A stretch of 6,012 nt of DNA from Gammaproteobacteria bacterium. Lineage in GTDB: Bacteria; Pseudomonadota; Gammaproteobacteria; SZUA-229. Shown here piece by piece: positions 1-6,012 of this stretch. The translations under genes were made by a program, and so were the position numbers. The stretch spans positions 1 through 6,012 of the forward strand of contig DAOWLL010000122.1 of the NCBI GenBank assembly GCA_030641945.1, read 5' to 3'. Numbering within the stretch: position 1 is the stretch's first letter; each line of letters opens with the position of its first letter. The notes beneath the pieces are model-generated. The model was not told the origin of the DNA, did no database searches, and saw only the letters and a program-made list of their open reading frames with translations.

Positions 1-846
1 GTGTATTATTATTTCAATATGATGGACGAAATAGACTCAATGCAACGTAAGCATCAGATTGCCCTTGCAGCTCTCAAGTCTAAAACAAGAATTGAAGAGA
101 ACCTGACTTCATTAGCGGCAGCCCCCGTAGTAGAGAAGCAAAAGAAGTCTTCTATCAAGTCAGCTGCAAAAACTGGCAAGTCAACGGATGCATCATCAAA
201 TAATGTATCTAACTCCTATGCAAGGCAGCAGTCAGCTCAGACATACTCTGTACAGCGAACTGAAAAGCGCGACCCGGTTAGTGAGGCGCTGGAACTCGGC
301 TGGTTGGCATTCCAGAATAAAGATTATGAAGCATCCAGTCGAGAATATAAAAGAGCTTTAGATAAAGAGTCGAATAACCATGATGCGCTGCTTGGCATAG
401 CCGCAATTTCCTTGCAGCAGGATGATGTGGACGCTGCCAGGGATATATATATCAAGTTGCTGGAGTTAGACCCGCGCGACCCGCATGCGCACGCAGGGCT
501 CGCTAATATAGCCCAAACGGGCGGTGCAAATTTAAGCGAGACGAAACTCAAGCAGTTAATAGAATACCGCCCGGATGACTCTCATCTTCAATTCGCGCTG
601 GGAAATCTGTACGTTCAGAAGAAAAGCTGGCCTGAAGCGCAGCAGGCGTTTTTTAATGCGTGGAAATCGGATAGTAAGAACCCGGATTACGCGTATAACC
701 TGGCCGTGAGCCTGGATCAGCTCGGTAAGCACAGGGAAGCCAGGGCATATTACGAAGATAGTCTGAAGCTTGCGACAGGGAAAAATATCAGCTTTTCTCC
801 AGATGCTGTTAAAAACAGGCTTGCATATCTTGGGGGCGTTGAATAA
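1..846 (+). CDS. TPR-repeat protein, MshN-like pilus biogenesis component (probably 5'-partial)
   Basis: The visible 281 residues fall into two parts. Residues 1 to about 90 are polar and rich in Lys, Ser, Ala and Gln, as in a disordered linker. Residues about 93-260 form tandem tetratricopeptide repeats of about 34 residues: roughly 93-126, 127-160, a degenerate one at 161-192, 193-226 and 227-260. TPR signatures are visible as G-W-L-A-F near 100, Y-x-x-A-L near 117, A-L-G-N-L-Y near 199 and A-Y-N-L-A near 231. TPR arrays are protein-binding scaffolds. Directly upstream of an MshE-type ATPase and an MshG-type platform protein, this matches the position of MshN in MSHA loci. MshN-like proteins usually carry an N-terminal membrane anchor before the linker; none is seen here. 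The GTG at base 1 has no visible upstream sequence, so the gene most likely begins before the window. In-frame ATGs at 19, 22 and 40 lack convincing ribosome-binding sites. The TPR assignment is firm; the MshN identity is inferred from context. Confidence 0.82.
   Translation: MYYYFNMMDEIDSMQRKHQIALAALKSKTRIEENLTSLAAAPVVEKQKKSSIKSAAKTGKSTDASSNNVSNSYARQQSAQTYSVQRTEKRDPVSEALELGWLAFQNKDYEASSREYKRALDKESNNHDALLGIAAISLQQDDVDAARDIYIKLLELDPRDPHAHAGLANIAQTGGANLSETKLKQLIEYRPDDSHLQFALGNLYVQKKSWPEAQQAFFNAWKSDSKNPDYAYNLAVSLDQLGKHREARAYYEDSLKLATGKNISFSPDAVKNRLAYLGGVE
832..836 (+). promoter_or_regulatory. Possible weak ribosome binding site for the assembly ATPase gene
   Basis: A run of five G residues lies inside the 3' end of the TPR gene, 12 bases before the ATPase ATG at 849. 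It is only a partial match to the Shine-Dalgarno consensus and the spacing is long. Because the two genes are 2 bases apart, initiation may depend largely on ribosomes terminating on the TPR gene. Confidence 0.3.
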
Positions 847-848
847 TT

Positions 849-2564
849 ATGAATGCGCCAGCAGTCATAAAGAAGAAAAAACGGCTCGGTGAGGAGTTGA
901 TTGAAAAAGGTCTTGTTACCTATGACCAGGTAGAGATCGCGCTTACCGAGCAGAAAAAAAATTACCGTTTAATAGGTGAAATTCTTGTCTCGCTTGGATT
1001 TGTAACCGAATCTGTTATGCGTGATGTACTCGGTAAGATTCTGGGCGTCGGCAGTGTCGACCTGAGTACATTGATTCCAGACCAGGGTGCGATTGCACTG
1101 ATACCAAAAGAAATTGCAGATCGACATACAATTATTCCAGTCAGTTTTGATGAACAAGCCCAGCAGCTGAAGATCGCCATGAAGAATGCATCAGACTTGA
1201 TGGTGCAGGACAGGATACACGCACTCGTCGGCCGTAAAATAGATATTATTCCGTTAGTGGCCGGTGTAGGCGAAATAAAAAAAGCGATTGACCAGTTTTA
1301 TGGTTATGAATTGTCTGTCGATGGCATCCTGCATGAAATTGAAACGGGTGAAATCGACTACAAGAGCCTGGATGCGATTGATGATGAATACAGTCAACCG
1401 CTCGTGCGACTGGTTGACGCAATACTTGCTGATGCAGTTAAGCGTGAAGCATCAGATATTCACTTTGAACCTGAAGACGGCTTTTTAAGATTACGTTATC
1501 GAGTTGATGGTGTATTACGCCAGATTCGCAGTCTCCATAAAGACTACTGGTCGGCAATTGTTGTTCGTTTGAAAGTAATGTCCAACATGAACATCGCAGA
1601 AACCAGGATTCCACAGGATGGCAGACTGAGTCTGCAAGTACAGGGACACCGGGTTGATTTTCGTGTTTCTGCACAGCCAACAACACATGGAGAAAATATT
1701 GTACTTCGTGTTCTTGATCGAGCCAAAGGCATTGTCCCGTTAGAGCAGCTCGGTGTGAACGAAGCTACAGTTGATACACTGCGCTTGATGATGGCACGAC
1801 CTGAAGGAATCATCCTTGTAACAGGACCAACAGGCAGTGGTAAAACAACGACACTATATTCGTTGCTCAATTATGTTAAATCCGAGCAAGTCAACATTAT
1901 GACTCTGGAAGATCCGGTTGAATACCCGGTCGATATGATCAGGCAAACCTCGGTAAACGAGGTGGCACGCATGGATTTCGCTAATGGTATTCGTTCAATG
2001 ATGCGCCAGGACCCGGATATTATTCTAGTCGGTGAGATTCGTGATGAAGATACTGCAGATATGGCATTCCGCGCTGCGATGACGGGGCACCAGGTGCTAT
2101 CAACGCTGCATACAAATTCAGCAATTGGAGCAATACCGCGATTGCTGGATATTGGTGTGCTGCCGGATATTATGACAGGCAATATCATCGGAATTATAAG
2201 TCAAAGGCTTGTTCGGCTACTGTGCCCATCATGCAAGAGCTCCAGGGAAGCGGATGAAATAGACAGCAAATTACTCGGCGTTGAATACGTTAATGAAAGT
2301 CTGACTATATATGAAGCGGGTGGGTGCGAGAAATGCGATAACACAGGCTATAAGGGACGGGTTGCCATTATAGAGGCGCTGCGGATTGATAATCAGCTTG
2401 ATGAGCAAATTGCGAAACGAGCAACACTGGGTGAATTGAGAGCGTGCGCCAAGTCAACAGGATATAAAACACTGGCTGATGATGCGATACGGCGAGTGCT
2501 GGAAGGGGAGACGTCGCTTCAGGAAGTCTCACGTGTGATTGATTTGACACAGAGACTGATATAA
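849..2564 (+). CDS. mshE: GspE/PilB-family assembly ATPase with MshEN cyclic-di-GMP-binding domain (MshE-like)
   Basis: This is a 571-residue cytoplasmic hexameric ATPase that powers filament assembly or secretion. Residues 12-35 match the published MshEN motif: R12-L13-G14, L17, G21, A31-L32 and Q35. After a 5-residue spacer a second, more divergent copy covers 41-64 (G43, G50, L61). A linker and the N2 domain follow at about 155-300, including the family-typical R-I-P-Q-D-G-R at 253-259. The C-terminal motor has a Walker A motif GPTGSGKTTT (326-335), an Asp box L-E-D-P-V-E (353-358), a Walker B region ending G-E-I-R-D (395-399) with catalytic E396, and a His box T-G-H-Q-V-L-S-T-L-H-T (412-422). 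A tetracysteine zinc site is C459/C462 and C493/C496. All catalytic motifs are intact and the length is normal for the family. The start fits because the MshEN motif begins 12 residues in. The MshE label rests on the MshEN domain and the TPR-ATPase-platform order; PilB or GspE proteins can also carry this domain. Confidence 0.93.
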   Translation: MNAPAVIKKKKRLGEELIEKGLVTYDQVEIALTEQKKNYRLIGEILVSLGFVTESVMRDVLGKILGVGSVDLSTLIPDQGAIALIPKEIADRHTIIPVSFDEQAQQLKIAMKNASDLMVQDRIHALVGRKIDIIPLVAGVGEIKKAIDQFYGYELSVDGILHEIETGEIDYKSLDAIDDEYSQPLVRLVDAILADAVKREASDIHFEPEDGFLRLRYRVDGVLRQIRSLHKDYWSAIVVRLKVMSNMNIAETRIPQDGRLSLQVQGHRVDFRVSAQPTTHGENIVLRVLDRAKGIVPLEQLGVNEATVDTLRLMMARPEGIILVTGPTGSGKTTTLYSLLNYVKSEQVNIMTLEDPVEYPVDMIRQTSVNEVARMDFANGIRSMMRQDPDIILVGEIRDEDTADMAFRAAMTGHQVLSTLHTNSAIGAIPRLLDIGVLPDIMTGNIIGIISQRLVRLLCPSCKSSREADEIDSKLLGVEYVNESLTIYEAGGCEKCDNTGYKGRVAIIEALRIDNQLDEQIAKRATLGELRACAKSTGYKTLADDAIRRVLEGETSLQEVSRVIDLTQRLI

Positions 2565-3773
2565 ATGCCGGATTATAAGTTCAAGACGATCGATGCTGCA
2601 GGTAAGGTGCGCTCTGATACGATGGTCGCGAGCAATCCAATGGAGCTTGAAAAAAGACTGGGCAGCATGGGCTTTGACCTGCTTAGCTTTAAAGAGCACA
2701 GTAAATTATCAAGATCTATACTTCAGAAAAAAACAATATCACGGCGTGATCTGATTAATTTTACATTTCATGTCGAGCAGCTAACCAAATCCGGAGTGCC
2801 GTTGCTCGACAGCCTGAAGGACATCAGGGATAGTATCGAATACAGTACTTTTACTGATGTGCTTCAAACGGTAATTGATGATATTGAAGGCGGTAAAACC
2901 TTTTCACTCGCATTATCTGAGCACCCGCAGATATTTGACAAGGTATACGTTACCCTGGTCAGGGTCGGCGAAGAAACCGGCAACCTGCCAGAGGTTCTCA
3001 GAGATCTTGCAGAGACAATAATGTGGCAGGATGAACTGGCGTCACACACAAGAAAAATAATGATATATCCTGCAATAGTAACCGTTGTGGTTATTGGTGT
3101 AGTTAGTTTTCTGATGATCTATCTTATGCCGCAGCTGCTTCCATTTATTAAAAATATTGGAACTGAGATACCGTTGTATACAAAAGTACTAATGAGTGTA
3201 TCCAATACATTTGTTAAATACTGGTACCTGATATTTTCATTTCCAGTAGTCTTATATGTGGCAACAGTTGTAACGGCAAATAAAAATTTAGCGGTAAGGT
3301 ATTACCTGGATGGCCTGAAACTTAAAATATGGCTGATTGGCCCGTTAGTTTCAAAAATTAAACTGGCCCGATTCGCAAATTATTTTGCAATGATGTACAG
3401 CTCGGGCATTACGGTACTTGACGCATTGGGCATATCAGAAAACATGGTCGATAATCTTGTGCTCGAGGATTCAATTAATAAGGCCAGGGCGAGCATAGCA
3501 GAGGGTTCGCAGATTAGTGACAGCTTTGAGAGGGTCGGCGTTTTTCCATCAATGATTGTACGTATGCTTAAAGTAGGCGAAGACACGGGTGCAATGGATG
3601 AGGCGTTGTTAAATGTAAGTTATTTCTACAACAGAGAAGTGAAGGAGTCTATTGAGAGGCTGGAGCCAGCGATGATGCCAATACTCACGATAATACTTGG
3701 CGGCATTATGATGTGGATAATGTTGGCGGTTCTTGGTCCTGTATATGACGCGGTATCCAGCATAAAAATGTGA
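2565..3773 (+). CDS. mshG: GspF/PilC-family inner-membrane platform protein (MshG-like)
   Basis: This 402-residue polytopic membrane protein is the platform through which the assembly ATPase acts on pilin subunits. The N-terminus (M-P-D-Y-K-F-K, then D-A-A-G-K) is typical of the family. Two homologous T2SSF domains are visible at about 62-187 and 265-388. Each has the same signatures: S-G-V-P-L-L-D-S-L (76-84) matches S-G-I-T-V-L-D-A-L (280-288), and V-G-E-E-T-G (134-139) matches V-G-E-D-T-G (337-342). Three hydrophobic segments are seen at about 167-190, 218-237 and 370-392, the usual topology. The ATG immediately follows the ATPase stop codon, with only a weak purine stretch upstream, which suggests translational coupling so that ATPase and platform are made together. 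Family membership is clear. The specific name mshG depends on the operon context, since PilC and GspF are close relatives. Confidence 0.92.
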   Translation: MPDYKFKTIDAAGKVRSDTMVASNPMELEKRLGSMGFDLLSFKEHSKLSRSILQKKTISRRDLINFTFHVEQLTKSGVPLLDSLKDIRDSIEYSTFTDVLQTVIDDIEGGKTFSLALSEHPQIFDKVYVTLVRVGEETGNLPEVLRDLAETIMWQDELASHTRKIMIYPAIVTVVVIGVVSFLMIYLMPQLLPFIKNIGTEIPLYTKVLMSVSNTFVKYWYLIFSFPVVLYVATVVTANKNLAVRYYLDGLKLKIWLIGPLVSKIKLARFANYFAMMYSSGITVLDALGISENMVDNLVLEDSINKARASIAEGSQISDSFERVGVFPSMIVRMLKVGEDTGAMDEALLNVSYFYNREVKESIERLEPAMMPILTIILGGIMMWIMLAVLGPVYDAVSSIKM

Positions 3774-3775
3774 TC

Positions 3776-3780
3776 AGGGA
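3776..3780 (+). promoter_or_regulatory. Ribosome binding site of the PilM-PilN/GspL-like fusion gene
   Basis: AGGGA lies 5 bases before the ATG at 3786, within the 12-base gap after the platform gene stop (TGA 3771-3773). It is the clearest Shine-Dalgarno match in the window and supports 3786 as the start. It would let this gene initiate independently of the upstream one. Confidence 0.7.
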
Positions 3781-3785
3781 ATAAC

Positions 3786-5396
3786 ATGAAAAGAATATTC
3801 TATTTTTCCGGTCATCGATTAACAGTATTTCACTGGAGCAGGAAGTCGCTTGCCGGCGCATGCTCCTTCGAGTCGAATGTTGAGGGTTTTGAGAAGTTCA
3901 GCCAGTATCTGGAGTCATCAGAAAAAACACCGACCTGCATGCTGCTTGATGTTATAGAGGAGGATTTCAGGAAAGATGTGATACCCCACGTCTATGGAAA
4001 AGACAGAAGCGCGGTGATCTCCAGGTTAATGGATAGATATTACAGGACTAGCAGGCAATATACTTATGCTGAAATTCAGGGCCGGCAAAAGACCGGTCGT
4101 AAAGATGATGAGGTGTTGCTCGCGGCAATAACAAATCCTGAACTGGTGCGAGTGTGGATAAGGCTTATTGAAGAGTTCGATGTGCCATTGTCGGGGATCT
4201 TGAGCCTCCCACTTATTAGCAAAAGCATCCTTTCGCTGATAGGCGCTAAAAAAGGCTATGTATTACTGGTTAGTCAGCAGGTTAACAGTAATCTAAGACA
4301 GACATTTTTCAAAAATGGAAAAATGGTGTCCAGCAGGCAATCAGTAATCAACCAGGATGCTGAAAATATCAGCAATGTTGGCAATTATGCTCGTCCGGAA
4401 ATAGAAAGGACGATGGCATTTATACGAAGCCAGTATCAGCTAGAAGACGATGTTGAAATAAATGTGCATATACTGGGTTCCGGCGCACAAATAGATTCTT
4501 TAGAGAGCACGTTCTTGTCAGATCTGTCTAATAATTATCACATTCATAGAATCAAAGATATTCATCACAAGCTGGGCATAAAAGGCCTGCCTGACAGGTT
4601 TGCAGACGGGCTATTTGCATGGGTTGCCTTGAATAAGCCAGGCATTAAGAGTCATTATGGCAACAAGAAGGAATTTGTTCGCTTTTACTATACGTTAGCT
4701 TCTAAGGCACTGTATGCCGCCTCGGTTGCCGTAATACTTGCGTCATTGTTGTTGATCGAATCCAACATTTCCGACGGGATCTCATACAGGGAATCATCGG
4801 CGTTATTGCAAAAACGAACAAATGAATTCAGGCGTGTTTATCTGGAAAAATACCAGGCATATGAAGAGCTGTTTTCAAATGCAAGGCTAATGGATATGGC
4901 TGTCGGAATGGTTGATCAAATAGAGACGAACAGCCAGGTTACACCACTGGATTTCATGCTTGCACTGAGCAAGTTGGTGAGTAAGCCGCAAATAGGGCGT
5001 ATTTATATTGATAAAATCGAATGGTCAACCAGGCAGGCAGATAATAGTAAACATAAAAAATCTCGTAAAAAGACAGATCATGAGATTTCATTTAAACCGA
5101 CCAACGTAACATCGCCCAGTGAAATTCAGCATATTGCTGTTGTCACGGGCAGAATCCCGGTTGAGTTTAATAATTACAGGGATACGGTTAATCGAATTAA
5201 CAATATTATAGCCGTATTAAATAGTGGAGACCGTGTAGAAAAGGTGAGCGCTATCAGTCTTCCGGTAGAAGTCAGGCCAGATAAGAAATTTGCCTCAGAA
5301 AGTATAGCGCCAGGCAATGGTGAAAATAACAAACAGGTAAAACAAGGCGGACTATTCTCACTCAAAGTTGTAATGAAGGCGCCTGATCATGTTTAA
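3786..5396 (+). CDS. PilM-PilN / GspL-like fusion: actin-fold cytoplasmic domain, one TM segment, periplasmic domain
   Basis: This 536-residue protein appears to combine roles that PilM and PilN split in type IV pili and that GspL joins in type II secretion. Residues 1 to about 290 look like a divergent PilM/GspL actin-like domain. The segment G-Y-V-L-L-V followed by an R-Q-T-F-F-K-N-G-K stretch (157-179) resembles a core strand pair. E205-R208 plus the following helix and H-I-L-G-S-G-A (228-234) resemble the PilM helix and glycine loop near the adenosine site. The N-terminus lacks the D-x-G phosphate-binding motif of PilM, so ATP binding may be lost. A single TM helix spans about 306-324, with K294, K295, R299 and K307 before it, predicting N-in/C-out topology. 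A probable coiled coil (about 335-380) and a PilN-like alpha/beta region (about 384-535) follow. The latter is interrupted by a Lys/Arg-rich stretch (416-430) and a polar stretch (about 498-520). It follows an MshG-like gene and overlaps a PilO-like gene. The family is assigned from fold pattern and context, not strong motifs. Confidence 0.75.
   Translation: MKRIFYFSGHRLTVFHWSRKSLAGACSFESNVEGFEKFSQYLESSEKTPTCMLLDVIEEDFRKDVIPHVYGKDRSAVISRLMDRYYRTSRQYTYAEIQGRQKTGRKDDEVLLAAITNPELVRVWIRLIEEFDVPLSGILSLPLISKSILSLIGAKKGYVLLVSQQVNSNLRQTFFKNGKMVSSRQSVINQDAENISNVGNYARPEIERTMAFIRSQYQLEDDVEINVHILGSGAQIDSLESTFLSDLSNNYHIHRIKDIHHKLGIKGLPDRFADGLFAWVALNKPGIKSHYGNKKEFVRFYYTLASKALYAASVAVILASLLLIESNISDGISYRESSALLQKRTNEFRRVYLEKYQAYEELFSNARLMDMAVGMVDQIETNSQVTPLDFMLALSKLVSKPQIGRIYIDKIEWSTRQADNSKHKKSRKKTDHEISFKPTNVTSPSEIQHIAVVTGRIPVEFNNYRDTVNRINNIIAVLNSGDRVEKVSAISLPVEVRPDKKFASESIAPGNGENNKQVKQGGLFSLKVVMKAPDHV
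5375..5379 (+). promoter_or_regulatory. Ribosome binding site of the PilO/GspM-like gene
   Basis: GAAGG lies 9 bases before the ATG at 5389, inside the 3' end of the fusion gene. Position and sequence support 5389 as the start, giving an 8-base overlap with the upstream reading frame. Confidence 0.6.
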
Positions 5397-6009
5397 GCCT
5401 TCGATTAATCCAGACATAAAAAAGGCGCTGACGTACTTTGCCATTATATTTCTGTTGATGACAACGGTAGTGACTGTATCTGATATGTATACGACAAAAG
5501 CCAGCGACGAAAATGCCACTATATTAAGAGAAATGCGCAGCTGGAGAAATAAAATAGATGAAGCAAACAAGAACAACCAGATGCTTGTTCAGCATGAGGA
5601 TACATTCAAAAAGTTAAAAGACGCATCTGTAATAGGCGACGAGAACAGGCTCAGCTGGGTTGAAGTAGTGCAAAGAGTCGCTGACTCCAGAGGCATTGCT
5701 TCGGTGAAATATAATATCGCCAGTCAGATTTTGCTGGATAAAAAAACACTGGATAAGAAATATAAAGATATAGATGTTTTCAAGAGCGTGATGTCGATTG
5801 AAATGAAGTTTATTCATGAGGGCGATTTGTTTGTTATGCTGAATGCGCTAAGAAATGAGGCGAAAGGCCTCGTGGCGGTAGACAAATGCAACATTGAGCT
5901 AATAAATAAACAAGTTAATGAAGGGGTTATTGGGCAAGATGCTACGGATAACATGAAGGCATATTGTGAACTCAGCTGGTACACATTGAAAAAAGCAGAA
6001 AAGGCTTAG
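5389..6009 (+). CDS. PilO/GspM-like bitopic inner-membrane protein
   Basis: This 206-residue protein has a short cytoplasmic N-terminus (with K11 and K12), a single TM helix at about 13-30, a charged helical and probably coiled-coil segment at about 38-80, and a C-terminal alpha/beta region at about 85-200. This is the architecture and size of PilO and GspM, which pair through coiled coils and ferredoxin-like domains with PilN and the GspL periplasmic domain. The start overlaps the fusion gene stop by 8 bases, typical of translationally coupled partner subunits. Residues C167 and C193 lie in the predicted periplasmic domain and could form a disulfide. There is no catalytic motif, as expected for a structural protein. 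The assignment rests on topology, size and position, because PilO/GspM sequences are poorly conserved. The gene is complete, with TAG at 6007-6009. Confidence 0.75.
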   Translation: MFKPSINPDIKKALTYFAIIFLLMTTVVTVSDMYTTKASDENATILREMRSWRNKIDEANKNNQMLVQHEDTFKKLKDASVIGDENRLSWVEVVQRVADSRGIASVKYNIASQILLDKKTLDKKYKDIDVFKSVMSIEMKFIHEGDLFVMLNALRNEAKGLVAVDKCNIELINKQVNEGVIGQDATDNMKAYCELSWYTLKKAEKA

Positions 6010-6012
6010 CTA

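Noticed and set aside
444..453. Short alternating AT tract in the TPR gene
   Set aside because: It encodes in-frame Ile/Tyr codons of a TPR helix and is too short to be a meaningful repeat or regulatory site.
1288..1488. Same-strand open frame of 66 codons overlapping the ATPase gene
   Set aside because: It is out of frame with an intact ATPase whose motifs continue on both sides. The composition is low-complexity Met/Leu/Lys/Ser with no domain, so it is a frame shadow and not evidence of a frameshift.
1544..1870. Antisense open frame of 108 codons within the ATPase gene, with another of 105 codons at 1871-2188
   Set aside because: Both lie opposite the strongly conserved N2 and motor domains. 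Their translations are Ser/Arg/Ile-rich with no recognisable domain, as expected for shadows of a constrained coding strand.
2565..3773. Internal repeat in the platform gene suggesting a recent duplication
   Set aside because: The two similar halves are the standard ancient T2SSF domain pair of this family; the DNA sequences are no longer alike.
3771..3785. Possible internal promoter or terminator between the platform and fusion genes
   Set aside because: The gap is 12 bases, has no hairpin or T-tract, and is accounted for by a Shine-Dalgarno sequence. A promoter inside the platform gene cannot be excluded but no convincing -35/-10 pair was identified.
5358..5576. Antisense open frame of 72 codons with a hydrophobic start spanning the fusion/PilO-like junction
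   Set aside because: Its hydrophobicity mirrors the TM-encoding segment of the PilO-like gene on the + strand. The coding evidence on the + strand is stronger.

Overview
This 6,012-base window is a single, gap-free stretch of one operon on the + strand. It encodes the inner-membrane and cytoplasmic machinery of a type IV filament system, meaning the superfamily of type IV pili, MSHA-type pili and type II secretion. Five consecutive genes fill the window: a TPR protein (probably 5'-partial), a GspE/PilB-class assembly ATPase with an MshEN-type cyclic-di-GMP-binding domain, a GspF/PilC-class polytopic platform protein, a large PilM-PilN/GspL-like fusion protein, and a small PilO/GspM-like bitopic protein. 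No pilin, prepilin peptidase, secretin, RNA gene, mobile element or CRISPR array is present.

Organism: the gene content, the MshN-E-G-like order and the protein sequences point to a Gram-negative proteobacterium, most likely gamma- or betaproteobacterial. The DNA is fairly AT-rich, with frequent AGG/AGA arginine and ATA isoleucine codons. The genus cannot be named from this window.

Layout: 1-846 is a disordered linker plus TPR domain. 849-2564 is the ATPase, starting 2 bases after the TPR stop. 2565-3773 is the platform protein, starting on the base after the ATPase stop. 3786-5396 is the actin-fold/transmembrane/periplasmic fusion, preceded by a 12-base gap holding a good Shine-Dalgarno sequence. 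5389-6009 is the PilO-like protein, whose start overlaps the preceding stop by 8 bases. The last 3 bases are non-coding so far as visible. There is no room for internal promoters or terminators in intergenic DNA, so the genes are probably co-transcribed and partly translationally coupled.

Inferred working model: the hexameric ATPase sits under the platform protein and drives addition of (pseudo)pilins. The actin-fold domain of the fusion protein docks the ATPase from the cytoplasm. Its periplasmic domain pairs with the PilO-like protein to form an alignment complex leading toward an outer-membrane secretin. The TPR protein probably scaffolds or stabilises the machine. Cyclic di-GMP binding to the ATPase N-terminus would tie assembly to surface attachment. 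The most notable points are this gene order, which is MSHA-like in its first three genes but followed by a PilM/N fusion and a PilO-like gene, and the predicted cyclic-di-GMP control.
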